Positions 42,059 through 52,978 of a stretch of DNA of 64,000 nt are shown here, one piece after another. The stretch is from Periplaneta americana (taxonomy: Eukaryota; Arthropoda; Insecta; Blattodea; Blattidae), in assembly GCF_040183065.1 (NCBI RefSeq), contig NW_027185502.1:1849501-1913500 (forward strand). Direction: 5' to 3'. How positions within the stretch are numbered: position 1 is the stretch's first letter; the number at the start of each line of letters is the position of its first letter. The position numbers and the translations under genes were made by a program. The notes beneath the pieces were generated by a model that worked only from the letters and a program-made list of their open reading frames with translations, searched no databases and was not told where the DNA came from.

Positions 42059-42219
42059 ATAACATTTACAGCAAGGGAGACAAGAACAACACTATGTTAG
42101 AAAGAGATAGCAATACGCTCAGGCGCTCAGCAATCGCGTCACGCTTTTAAAGCATTCAGTATGTCTGCAATTAGTACAGAGCTCACTGGTCGGAACTGAA
42201 CAGCTGACACGAACTCGTA

Positions 42220-42257
<38 letters not shown>

Positions 42258-43890
42258 CTATGAGTGAATGCCAATATGGTAGAACTACATAGTGTGCAAA
42301 CAATATATAGTAGGTATAAACCGTAATCAAGATTGCATGCTAATAAATTTACAGTTACAAAGGAAAGATGCACGGGCAACCTTACATCAGCTAATAATGT
42401 CTCGTATGGCAGTGACAGGCCTACATAAATCAGAATGTCACAGTGTGGCGAACAATACAGAAATATAGTGGACCGTGTGGTTTACCTGAGCTAGGCGTTT
42501 CAGATATTAGTATCAGTGGCCTGATAATGACGCGGAATCAGGCCTATTTCAGTTTATCCTGATGACGTAAATACAGCGAAAGATGTTAGTGATGTTATTT
42601 CTGACGAGTCTACAAGTTGGATAATAAAATTAATCCCTTCGCGATCACATCGCCAATGAAAATTATGTTATTCAAAATAAGAGAGTGGTTTTAAAAATAC
42701 ACGCAGGCAATATATTGATTTTCCGAGGTATAATTAAGTTAAAGTTTGTTCTGTAAAACTGCCGTTAACTAAGGGAGTAAGAACTTACTGTCTTGCGACA
42801 TTTTATAAATGCACGAACACTATAAATCGCGTTAGAAAAACACACACACACACACACACACACAGCTAGTTAAATTTAAAACTAAATTAGAAATAATTGT
42901 ACCTCCATCAACACAAAACGACTGTGAGAAGAATAGCCATGACGAACACCAATACTTGCTGTTACATAGTAACGAAGATTAGATTCCTCCACACAAACAG
43001 CTGCTACCACGTGCTAACGTGAATAAGTCGCGAATGTCAGCATGGACTCTGGGTGGCAGGTTCAGCGGTTGCCATGGTCACGTCTTCAAACCGCGTAACT
43101 GCCAATATCAATACAGTAGGCTATACTGTATGTACAAGAACCTGTTTATATTCACAAAAACTTGAGGTTTACAACGAAGGTCGAAACACTTCTCTGTACC
43201 AACAAAAGTTTTATGAACGCAGTCCTACTTTTCCACGGGACGTATGTTAGCCTTAATGAAGCTTTATTAAGGGTAACTATCTCGTAACAAACACTGAAGC
43301 ATCGAGTCTAAATATTTATACTTCATAATGAGTATAAAATACTAACAAAAAATAAAATTTAAATATGTAAATAGGCCATCTCGCTTTTGTAAATAACACT
43401 AGTCTGCGATGAAATTTCTGCCTCCAAAGTTTTAATGTTTTTAGGGTATTTTTAGCATGCTGAAGTCAAATTCGAAGCCAGAAAGTTCCTATCACGTACC
43501 ATTTTTTTTTTAATTTTCTTATAATATATTACGACAATTTATAGCGTAATTATTTGAACTATAGTCTAATACTTTAACAACTGTAGTTTTAGTATGTTAA
43601 GATATGAAAACCAAATGTATTCAAAATATTTTTAAGATGTTTATATTGAAAATCGAGGATAACAGATGTTTCTTAGCAGATAGAGGGTGCAAGCGTATAG
43701 GGAAGTTAGGGTGAAATAACGTGCAGCCTTGCCATTATCTTTATTTGTGGGAGATAGAAATGTCAGCCATATCTTGGCGAGAGACTCAACTCAACTAGTT
43801 CCTTTCATATTTCAATAGTCTGTGTTTCATCTGGAAACGAAACGAAATCAGTTTTTGAAGCTTTATTGTGTAGTAGAAAGTTGAGAGTTT
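42059..43890. other. unassigned region with (AAT)n and (CA)n microsatellites
   Basis: AAT run at 42219-42256 and CA run at 42839-42864. No gene or element boundary was identified. A 65-residue frame (43053-43250) has no domain. Confidence 0.4.
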
Positions 43891-43916
43891 TTAGTTCAGT
43901 AAGAAAGTATTTACCA

Positions 43917-44975
43917 TGTCGCATCGAGAATGTATAAATAATCCAGGCCATTTTTGTTATATAACTTATATAAAATGTACACATTGCCTAAGCAGAGGCG
44001 TAATTTTACAGATTTTGTGAAAAAGTCATATCTTGCTCATTTTGGAATCAAACTTGGAGACCAAAGTAAAGCTTGGGCACCATACAAAGTATGTTGAGTA
44101 TGCATTGAAGAACTTCATCATTGGATCAACGGCAGAAGACTGTTGCTATCTTTTGGAGTACCTATGGTTTGGAGAAGCAGTCGAACCATAGTAATGACTG
44201 CTACTTCTGTTCGTGTGATGTGAAGGGGTACGATTCTAAAAATAAAAAGCATATCGTGTATCCAGTTATTCGATCAGCCATTTTACCTGTACCCCATGGG
44301 CCTGATGTACCAATCACTGTGCGACTAGAAAATCTTGAATAGTTTTCATCTGAGTCTGATGTAGTGGTGAGGGAAATTGTGACGAGTGCCAGTGACTATC
44401 TACCAGAGTCGGGTGCTGCAGAACGTGGCTTTAAATAAGGAAAGAGATTGTTTCAAATACATATGTGAGAAATTTCCACTACTATCTGAAGCAAATTAAA
44501 AGAAGACATATTTAATGGTCCTGACTAAAGAAAACAGATGTCTGATGCAGCATTTAAAACACTGTGGATGAAAAGGGGAAAGCAGCATGGATATCTTTCT
44601 GTGAATTTGTTTTAAAATTTCTTGGTAACAACAAGGGACCTAATTACCGAAACAATATGGCTAACATGCTTGAACCATACAAGGAACTTGGTTGTAACAT
44701 GAGTATCAAAATTCATTTTCTGTTTTCTCACCTAGATTATTTCCCCGAAAATCTAGGATTTTTGAGTGAAGAGCAAGGTGAACGATTTAACAAGGATCTG
44801 CAGGAGTTCGAAAGGAGATACTAGGGACGATGTAGCACCAGTATGCATCCTCATTATTGTTGGATGTTAAAGAGTGAAATACCTGAAGACAAAAATAAAA
44901 GAAAGAGGAGCAGGAGGACTTCCTTAACTAAGAAAAAGTGGTGTAATTTTTTGTGTGATGCATTGTGCTAATTTA
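43917..44975 (+). pseudogene. decayed member of an arthropod protein family of unknown function
   Basis: Three frames carry pieces of one protein. Around 43917-44165: MSHRECINNPGHFCYI, then KQRRNFTDFVKKSYLAHFGI and KLGDQSKAWAPYKVC. At 44167-44342: SNDCYFCSCDVKGYDSK and IRSAILPVPHGPDVPI. At 44564-44824: AAWISFCEFVLKFLGNNKG, LGCNMSIKIHFLFSHLDYFP and ENLGFLSEEQGERFNKDL. From memory these match, in order, an abundant uncharacterised family in arthropod genomes (cysteine-rich N-terminus, then LGCNMSxKIHFLxSHLDFFPENLG near the C-terminus). The central 300 or so residues are missing between 44342 and 44560. Frameshifts and stops make it dead. High copy number elsewhere would suggest an element-borne gene; that is not shown here. 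Confidence 0.6.
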
Positions 44976-45315
44976 TACATGCAATAGTGAAGTAAACAAG
45001 ACAAAACAAAGCAAAAACACTCTAGTAACATATATGAACAACCATACACATAATTTCAGCAAGTTGTGTCTTTTAAATATTGCTTTTGCATTTGAAATAA
45101 AAAAGTGAAATGAAAAAGTCTGTGATGAAATTCACGTAATTATACAATACATTTAAAGTGATTTTGCAAACAAACGTGACGTGATAGAAGTAAACGGATT
45201 GAAAATTCGAATTGAGCACATCGACATTATATAAAATCACATTATTTACTTCAGGCAACAAACACAAAGTTGAAATTCGCAGGCTAGTGTAATTAATGAA
45301 TACACAGTTCAATAG
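44976..45315. other. unassigned sequence
   Basis: AT-rich; no feature recognised. Confidence 0.35.
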
Positions 45316-45317
45316 CT

Positions 45318-45766
45318 AAATGATAGCTGTGAGCAGTATGAGATGAATATAAATGCAAACAAGACGAAGACCATGGTCGTAGGAATAAAAATAAAGAAGG
45401 TAAACCTGCGAATTCTTAATGAGGTAGTATAGCAAGTGGACAGCTTCAAATACTTGGAGTGTACTACGAGAGATAAGCTGTGTTGGAAAGAGTGGGTGAA
45501 GAAAGAAAGTGCTGAAACTGATCAGGAAGAGGAAAAAGAATTGGTTTGGTCACTGGTTGAGAAGGAACTGCCTACTGAAGGATGTACTGAAATAAAAGAT
45601 GAACAAGAGAAGAGTTCGGAGCAGAAGAAGGTATCAGATGACAGACGACGTTAAGTTATAGATCATATGAGAAGATAAAGAGGAAGGCAGGAAACAGGAA
45701 GGAGTGGAGAAAGCTGGGTTTGCAGTGAAAGACCTGCCCTTGGGCAGAACAATGAATGAATGAAAG
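45318..45766 (+). mobile_element. LINE-A copy with internal deletion
   Basis: Begins within NSCEQYEMNINANKTKTM-like coding sequence, continues DSFKYLECTTRDK, and then jumps to the region equivalent to 1510-1560, so about 280 bp is missing relative to the 842 copy. It ends with the hairpin CTGCCCTTGGGCAG (45735-45748) and AATGAATGAATGA. The frame 45436-45654 is a shadow of the broken polyprotein. Confidence 0.85.
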
Positions 45767-46086
45767 AGTTCAATTTGAAATAGACCTTGCATTGCGAGGA
45801 ATGACGCTTAGTTCGGTTAAACGAAGTACTTCACTAAGGCCCGGTTGCATAAAATTCTACTTATAGAGCAAATAATAATAGAACTCATAAGTTGTTGAAT
45901 GTATAACATCTGTGTGCGTTTCTCAAACATGTTTATTCCACAAACATTCTTTCAATAACTAGTGATTCAAAACCTTCCATAATGTCTTCTGTTGGCAGTA
46001 CTGTTCGATAACATATCGAACATTTCACGGTTGTTGTTTTGTTTCTATTGATACCACTGTCTGCTAGATCGCTCAACAGGCAGTAG

Positions 46087-47386
46087 TTGATACATTTATT
46101 GTTTATTGCTTTTATCTTCATCGTAACGGAAGGTAAAATCGTAAAGAGAGGAAAGAACTTCATTGAAGTTGAGAAGCAGTTATTGATAGACATTTGCTTA
46201 AGTTATAAACACATTGTAGAAAATAAAAGAACAGATAATTCGTCAAACAAAAGCTTGAGGCATGGGAGAAAATAAGAGATGTTTATAATGCATCTTCAGA
46301 GACAGGACCAAGGACCATTAAGCAATTACATGCATTATATGATACACTGAAGAAGAAGGTCCGAAAGGATAACCATGATGATCGAGTAAGTATCTTTGAA
46401 TTTATTTATGTTTAATATGAATACATGATATTATTCCTAACTTCACCTATTTAAAGTATGTATAATATTAATATGATATGCCTAATCTAATGTAACCATT
46501 TAAGGTCCATGTCTATACAATTACATATAAAATGGAAATGAGTAATATTGTTCGGTATGTTTTCTTTAATTGTTTTGCGTTTGTTATAGGTGGAAAAATA
46601 CAAAACTGGAGGAGGTACACACACCCCAGAAGTAACTGAAACAGGCACCAAGTTACTTTCTCTTCTAGCACCACAATTTGAACCTCTTGATTCGCCATAT
46701 GATTCTAGTTCGGCATATTATGAAAATGGTAATCAGTACATGTATAATTTTATTATTTTCATCTTATCTAATAATTGTAACAAAAAGACTGAATCATATA
46801 ACATATTTACAAATTTTAAGCATAATATATAATAGTATAATTAGACCTAAGAGTTTACAAATTATATATATATATATATATATATACTTTTTTTTTTACA
46901 GAAGTGGTTGCTTCTGAGGACGCTTGTTCATCCCCAGCTCCAGAACAACAAAGAGATGTAGGTCTACAAGCTTCACAAGGAACAGTCCTGGCAACATTTA
47001 TTTTGGAACCAGAAGCAGCATCACCACTACCACTACCACCACCACCATCATCACCACTACCATCATCAGTTCAGGCATCATCTTTCGTGGAAAATCCTTC
47101 ACAAAATTCACTCCCACATGAAACACCAGTGAAAAAAGCAATGAAAAAGAAATGTGCACAATCTACAGTGGCAAGTAGGCTAGTGGATAGTATTAAACAA
47201 AGAAAGATTTCTAAGAATGAGTTGGATTTGGAAATTCACAGTAGGAAATTAGAAATATCAGATATAGAATTACAACTGAAAGAAGAGGTTTCAAAGAGGA
47301 CAATTAAATTAATGGAAACAGAACAGAATATTAAAGATGTGGAATTAAAAATAAAACTTATGGAATATGAAAAGATGAAACAGTGA
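46087..47386 (+). CDS. Harbinger MADF/SANT-like DNA-binding protein, three exons
   Basis: Exon 1 46087-46385 ends at a consensus donor (CGA|GTAAGT). Exon 2 46590-46728 starts after TTATAG and ends AATG|GTAATC. Exon 3 46902-47386 starts after a pyrimidine tract and ACAG. All junctions keep frame. Exon 1 carries a trihelix-type domain: RGKNFIEVEKQLLIDICLSY, then after a frameshift near 46255 AWEKIRDVYNAS and IKQLHALYDTLKKKVRK. Exon 3 has a proline-rich stretch and ends in a charged coiled-coil-like region (NELDLEIHSRKLEISDIEL). In Harbinger elements this protein binds the ends and brings the transposase into the nucleus. One base appears lost in exon 1, so this copy is probably inactive. The ATG at 46087 is in frame but encodes a hydrophobic lead; the true start may be near 46125, where ACG replaces ATG. 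Confidence 0.75.
46862..46887. repeat. (AT)n microsatellite in intron
   Basis: About 13 AT units just upstream of the exon 3 acceptor. Confidence 0.9.
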
Positions 47387-47532
47387 TTATTATGTGACAG
47401 TGTATTATTTAAGCAAGAAGCATGGTTAACTACGTTGTAGAAGTTTTGTACACAAATTCTTCATTCATTTTCAATATTTCCTTAATAAATGTCAGTGCTG
47501 TTTAATTTTATTTCTTCGTCAACACACAACGT

Positions 47533-48603
47533 TCACTGTTGTCCATTGAAATGTGTATCAATAAGATTTCTCCTTATAGCATGACCTCTAACATCTTGAT
47601 TATTTGGCAGATTTGGGACATCAGGATCCTGAGGTAAGTCAATATTCATGTAATCAGCTGGCATATTATCACCACCGATTATACAAATGTTGTGTAACAC
47701 TGCAGTAGCAACGATTATTGATAGTGTTCTTGGAATTTTAGTACGCATCTTCAATGCAACGCTAGGAAATCTTCTTTTCCATAATCCAATTGCCCTTTCG
47801 ACTACATTTCGTGTTTTAATATTGGCCTCGTTATACTGGTTTTCAGCATGGGTAATGGGATTTAAAAGTGGTGTCATCATGTAACTTTTGCAAGCATATG
47901 CACTGTCCCCTAGTAAATATCCATTTTCAAAGTCACCATTTTCTAGTTGTGCACGTAGGAAGGAAGCATTGAATACTGTACTATCGTGAGTGGAGCCTGG
48001 CCAGCGAGCATCAATATTACAAAACTGCATGTCAGAAGAGCACACCACCTGTACATTTATAGAAAACCAAGTTTTTCTATTCCTATACAGCTCACTTTCA
48101 TTACCACCAGGGGATTCAATGGGAATATGGGTCCCGTCAACACATCCCAGTACTCCTGGGAACTGGCACACGTGAAAGAACTTCACCTTTGTTTGCCGGA
48201 TTTCTTCTTCTGTTGTTGGCATTTGTATGAAATCTGGTCTTAATACTGCAATATGGTGTGTCACTTTTTTCACTATTCGACAAACGGTTGATTTGTGAAC
48301 GTTAAATAAGTCACCAATAACTAGCTGAAAAGCTCCAGTTGCATAAAACCTAAGAGTAATCAAAATCTGTATTAATGCTGATATTGCCATATTTCTTTGA
48401 GTAACATGTTCCAATTGTGGTCCAATTTGTCGTAATATGTCCATAACGATATCTTTCCCTAATCGGAAAAGTATTTTAAATTCTCTTTCGTCGAACATCT
48501 CAAATGGATTTAAACGGTCCCTGAAAACCCTAGGCCTTGGTAATAGTCATAGTCGTAAAACATATAATATTTCTTCGTCTGATGAAGAAGATGAAGTATC
48601 CAT
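47533..48603 (-). CDS. PIF/Harbinger transposase (HARBI1-like)
   Basis: The open frame 47533-48498 encodes 321 residues. A helix-turn-helix (LFNVHKSTVCRIVKKV) spans residues about 64-79. Catalytic motifs are GCVDGTHIPI (Asp at about 121), LLGDSAY (Asp about 198) and NVVERAIGLWKRRFP (Glu about 234), with WPGSTHDS between. Length and order fit DDE_Tnp_4 proteins. Upstream, still in frame, PRPRVFRDRLNPFE belongs to the same protein, and an earlier ATG at 48603 opens MDTSSSSSDEEI, but a TGA at 48547-48549 interrupts. Either a nonsense mutation, an intron, or initiation at 48498 explains this. All catalytic residues are present. Apart from the TGA the gene looks intact. Confidence 0.88.
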
Positions 48604-48878
48604 GTTATAATTACGGTTAGCTTCTTCGTATTTAGTTAGAACCACACTGTTTCATTAATATTAACTTCATGAAACGTTACGGGTGTCCGCCATCTTAACT
48701 CGTTATGGAACCAATAAGCGTTTACAATGACGATTTGTGGCTAGATAAATTACGAAACGATTTGTGAAATCAATAACTTTATTTATCCTTCCAGAAACAG
48801 TATTTACGTGAAATGTTTAATTTATCGACTACATATGCTTATGGATTCCATATCTGTCGTTCCAGAAACCGGACCTAA

Positions 48879-49240
48879 GACATCGTTAAAATCGGAGGTA
48901 CCCTCGGATCTCGAATAACTATTGCATTATATTTTAGAACTTGAAAGTTAACTTTAAACACCAGTAAGCTTAGTACGGCAAAACAACAAAAAGTATAATA
49001 GGCTAAACTAGTTTGAATTAATGTGTATCTTTAAAAAATAGAACAAGATGAAAATGGTGCAAAATATTGGTCTAATTTTATTATGGGTCCTCTATTTTCG
49101 TGATCCAAGAAGATTCCATCATAACCTATCTGAGAAAGCCAAATTGGAACAAACTGGCCAATTAAGTAGTATTTCATAATATTATAATCTATCTTACACA
49201 AACGCAGAACTGACTAACGAAAATTCTTCAAAGTCTGGTC
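48879..49240. other. unassigned sequence
   Basis: No feature recognised right of the Harbinger element. Confidence 0.35.
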
Positions 49241-49261
49241 TGATTGATTGGTTCCTTCCTC

Positions 49262-49545
49262 AGCTATGGGGCGGATGCCGAGTGGTCTATGGCGAGTCCT
49301 CGGCCTCACCTCACTTCATCCCCGTTTGGTCTGATTAGGCCTACCAGGTTGGGTTTTCCGAGGTTTTGCCCCACAATAAGGCAAATGCCAGGTAATCTGT
49401 TGGCGAATCTTCGGCCTCGTCTCACTACATTTCGCTTAAAAATTTTAATTTTGTAAAATTTTGACTTGATCCACATCTTAAAGCTTCATTGCTAATGTAA
49501 GATCCATGGAATAAAATGAATGAATTAATGAATGAATGAATGCTA
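49262..49545 (+). mobile_element. probable SINE or LINE 3' end with (ATGA)n tail
   Basis: GATGCCGAGTGGTCTATGGC resembles an A-box region of Leu/Ser-type tRNA. It is followed by CAGGTTGGGTTTTCCGAGG and GGCAAATGCCAGGTAATCT, a phrase I recall as repetitive in insect genomes, and by a tail of ATGA units at 49517-49545. No second copy in this window. Confidence 0.5.
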
Positions 49546-49556
49546 CATTGTGTGAT

Positions 49557-50027
49557 ATTAGTAACTTAAGCGGTGTGAAAGCTTCACTATAAAGAAGTAA
49601 CTTAAGCGGTGTGAAAGCTTCACTATAAAGAAGTAACTTAAGCGGTGTGAAAGCTTCACTATAAAGAAGTAACTTAAGCGGTGTGAAAGCTTCACTATAA
49701 AGAAGTAACTTAAGCGGTGTGAAAGCTTCACTATAAAGAAGTAACTTAAGCGGTGTGAAAGCTACACTATAAAGAAGTAACTTAAGCGATGTGAAAGCTT
49801 CACTATAAAGAAGTAACTTAAGCGGTGTGAAAGCTTCACTATAAAGAAGTAACTTAAGCGGTGTGAAAGCTTCACTATAAAGAAGTAACTTAAGCGGTGT
49901 GAAAGCTTCACTATAAAGAAGTAACTTAAGCGGTGTGAAAGCTTCACTATAAAGAAGTAACTTAAGCGGTGTGAAAGCTTCACTATAAAGAATTAACTTG
50001 AGTGGTGTGAAAGCTACACTATAAAGA
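49557..50027. repeat. 36-bp minisatellite, about 13 copies
   Basis: Unit AGTAACTTAAGCGGTGTGAA plus 16 more bases ending TATAAAGA. Twelve or more near-identical copies, diverging only at the ends. Because 36 is divisible by three, long open frames occur (for example 49478-50056 on the minus strand, repeating YSEAFTPLKLLL); these are probably not genes. Confidence 0.95.
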
Positions 50028-50029
50028 AT

Positions 50030-50956
50030 ATAGTCTGCTATGATATTACAACCCAAATTTATACGGTAGAGAATATAGGTCCCAGATAACTGTACGCACT
50101 CTATGACAGAGTCATACAGCGTTGCATTTTACCATTCACACGCATACATACACAGACATGTGTCCATGCATAAAAACTAGAACTAGTATACGTTCGTCGA
50201 TAAATTAATTAAAATACAATATTATACATTTTTATTTAACTTCAAACAGCTCTACTTTTAAACGGCTGTATTATATTCAAAGTAATGCAATACATGATAC
50301 TGAACTAACCTTCCCGTTCTACCATTTATCACAGTTTTGAATAGCTAAACTAGCGCTGAAGTAGTTCCCTTCGTACTCGTGATTATACACCTTGCATATA
50401 ATCATGAATCTGTGACAAGTTACGTTTGGTTAGATTATGCTTTTGTTATATCCTATATACCATCAACCAAATATCCACAAAAAATATCTTCTAAATTAAA
50501 CGATTTACACTTCCGAAATCACGGAACAACCTCAACGCTAGCTTCACCTTTCAAATTACCAACGGAAGATTTTAACAAACAATCATCTTCAGAAAATGTC
50601 AAATATAGTCTACAATAAAAATGTGTAACTAACCTTTCAACTCGCGAAGATATTCTCAGGCCGTACATTTATCCACATCCTCCAATTATCCAACACAAAC
50701 ATTAAATCACGCACACAACACTTAACCGATTACAAACAACCATGAACTGCACATCTGCGATCCCCACTCGAAATTAAAATGAGGAGCGTTCGGCATAATA
50801 TCATTCAGCGGTACCAATAGTATCAAGCTTCTATAAAACAACGAAATTGCACTGCAATGCGCTAAGTATGTCCATATGAAGCAGATTGGTGTAATTAGAA
50901 AAGCTAATTCCATTTATGTATGTTCCTATTCGTTTACTTATTAAATATCTAAGAGT
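50030..50956. other. unassigned sequence with a dispersed motif
   Basis: The stretch 50340-50400 matches 53875-53935 on the other strand (AACTACTTCAGCGCTAGTTT reversed) and weakly 24636-24668. No gene. Confidence 0.4.
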
Positions 50957-50964
50957 CTGAATTG

Positions 50965-51824
50965 TAGAGATGGATAAAAAATAACACAACAGTTATTTTG
51001 GAACTGTTCCGGTCTCGGAACTGTTGCAAAAATTAACAGTAGGTCGGAACCTCCTGTTCCGAAATAACAGTGTTCCGACTCCGAGCTGCTCACTCGCCCA
51101 GCTGTTGCGGGCTCGCAGTACCGCGTTGCACAAGGCATGTTCCGACTCCGAGATAACATTCGGAACGTCGGAGCTTGTTCCGATGAACCAACGACAGCTG
51201 CAGTTACACTGTTCTCGTTGTTCTTTATGTTATACTTGGAACTTCGTTGGATGAAGTTGGTACTTGAAACTCTCACGTGGTTGGAGGGGGGCGCATGGAA
51301 ATTGAAATCCTTGCGGTGGCGCGAACTTTAATATCAACATTTGTAAGACTGGCCAATCATCTGTAATGTTATAGTAAGTATTTAATAATCTGTAATATTC
51401 ATTCCCGCTTTATGGTTTATTTCACCATTAGTTGACTAATTCTGTTTTATAAACATTCTACAAAGTCATAAAGTACGCATACTATTATTAATTCATTGAT
51501 CAGCTGATTCTATACAAAGGTTAAAGTCGTAAATGGTAATGAGTGGTTTAGTTACAATGTCTGTATGTCGTTTGTTGAGGTTAAGTCTGACAAGCACAAG
51601 TTTTTGTGCTATCTTCTCTGTTATCAAAGAACGACAAAAATGTTGTAGCACTATTTGTTGGAAACTACCCTTATAAGTACTGATTTGGAGAGCGAGGTTT
51701 AATGCGAAGTTTTAAATTACACTTTGGTAAAGATGCGAGTCCAATATTTTACTAACCCACTGCGGGGTTTCCAGGTTTCAGTACTGCCAATGTATATATT
51801 TTTTATTTATGAAATTGTAATATA

Positions 51825-51879
<55 letters not shown>

Positions 51880-52362
51880 ACTGTGCATTAAGAAAAGTAA
51901 AAATAAAAATTAATGATTTTTTTTATTATGTAATAGAGAGAACAGAAATTACATACCATATGTTTTAAATGTTATGTTATTTTTTTTTTAGTTGGCTACC
52001 ATGTCTTTATAACTTTATGTACGAAAACAAAGTGTTGTATTCTGTCCTTGTAGTCAACAGCTGTGTAATTACTAACATTAAGCTTTTGAGTTCTGTCCGC
52101 ATGCACAGCAATTTTCCAAAATCGATTCGAATGTGCATTGCAGTGCCATCTATAGATAAGAATGTGTACTATGTCATGCCTATGAGTGCTCCAGTGTGAG
52201 CAGCATGGTGAAGAGGGAGGGTACTGTACCGTTCGTTTGAACGACTCCGACTCATCACCACTGGTGACTGTTATTTCGGAACTGTTATTTGGAACATAGT
52301 ATTTTTTCGGAACCGGAACAGTCGGAACTGTTCCGGGAAAAGAACAACTTCGCCCATCACTA
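50965..52362. mobile_element. hAT-D: non-autonomous element with GGAAC subterminal motifs
   Basis: Ends TAGAGATGGATAAAA (left) and TAGTGATGGGCGAAG (right, reversed) lie between perfect 8-bp duplications CTGAATTG (50957-50964, 52363-52370). Both subterminal regions are full of GGAACTGTTCC-type motifs (GTTCCGACTCCGAG twice on the left), probable transposase binding sites. No transposase frame. TA(G/C)NGATGGGC ends are common in insect hAT elements; the superfamily call rests on this and the 8-bp duplication. Confidence 0.8.
51826..51878. repeat. (ATT)n microsatellite in hAT-D
   Basis: About 18 units. Confidence 0.95.
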
Positions 52363-52370
52363 CTGAATTG

Positions 52371-52759
52371 TTTTCAAATATATTTAGTTGGCCATCTTTC
52401 CACTCCCTGTACTCCATTCCATCAACAATGAGGAGCAACTTTATACTCACTCTACGTCCTGTTTCTTGCAAGTAAAAACCGTTGCTTACGAGTAAAAACA
52501 TGCACAATGCAGTCAATATTTTAAGAAGTGAAACTTTAGCAAATCATTAACAGATTAACCCTATAAATACACAACATTTAAATGAAAATGTATTTGCTGG
52601 GCATTTATTCATTACATTTAGAAGTTTAAAAATAAAATTGTTTCGTAGATATATTGCGGGAGCTAGTACCGCTCACAACACTTCCACAATCAGAACTAAT
52701 CGCTAAATTCTTCATTTCTTGTCTAACGATACAACAGCGAACGTATTTCTTCCTTTCCC
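52371..52759. other. unassigned sequence
   Basis: No feature recognised. Confidence 0.35.
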
Positions 52760-52762
52760 TTA

Positions 52763-52978
52763 GGCCCGGTTGCATAAAATTCTACTTACAGAACCAATAA
52801 TAATAGAACTCATAAAGTTGTTGAATGTATAACATCTGTGTGCGTTTCTCAAACATGTTTATTCCACAAACATTCTTTCAATAACTAGTGATTCAAAGCC
52901 TGCCATAATGTCTTCTGTTGGCAGTACTGTTCGATAACATATCGAACATTTCACGGTTGTTGTTTTGTTTCTATTGAC
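52763..52978 (+). mobile_element. Harbinger left-end copy 2
   Basis: About 95% identical to 45838-46055, including the terminus GGCCCGGTTGCATAAAA after TTA. It ends where the 1.9-kb element at 52979 is inserted. Beyond that element I cannot align the Harbinger interior, so this copy is deleted. Confidence 0.8.

Larger units (their letters stand above)
45838..48875. mobile_element. PIF/Harbinger transposon, essentially complete
   Basis: Left terminus GGCCCGGTTGCATAAAA, right terminus (reversed) GGTCCGGTTTCTGGAAC, each next to a TAA target duplication (45835-45837, 48876-48878). Length 3038 bp. It carries the two genes expected of the superfamily: a MADF/SANT-like DNA-binding protein on the plus strand and a DDE transposase on the minus strand, converging with 146 bp between stops. 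A second copy of the first 215 bp is at 52763-52978. Confidence 0.85.

Noticed and set aside
49478..50056. 192-residue open frame with a 12-residue repeat
   Set aside because: It is the translation of a 36-bp minisatellite; any such array stays open in frame. No start context, flanking exons or other coding evidence.
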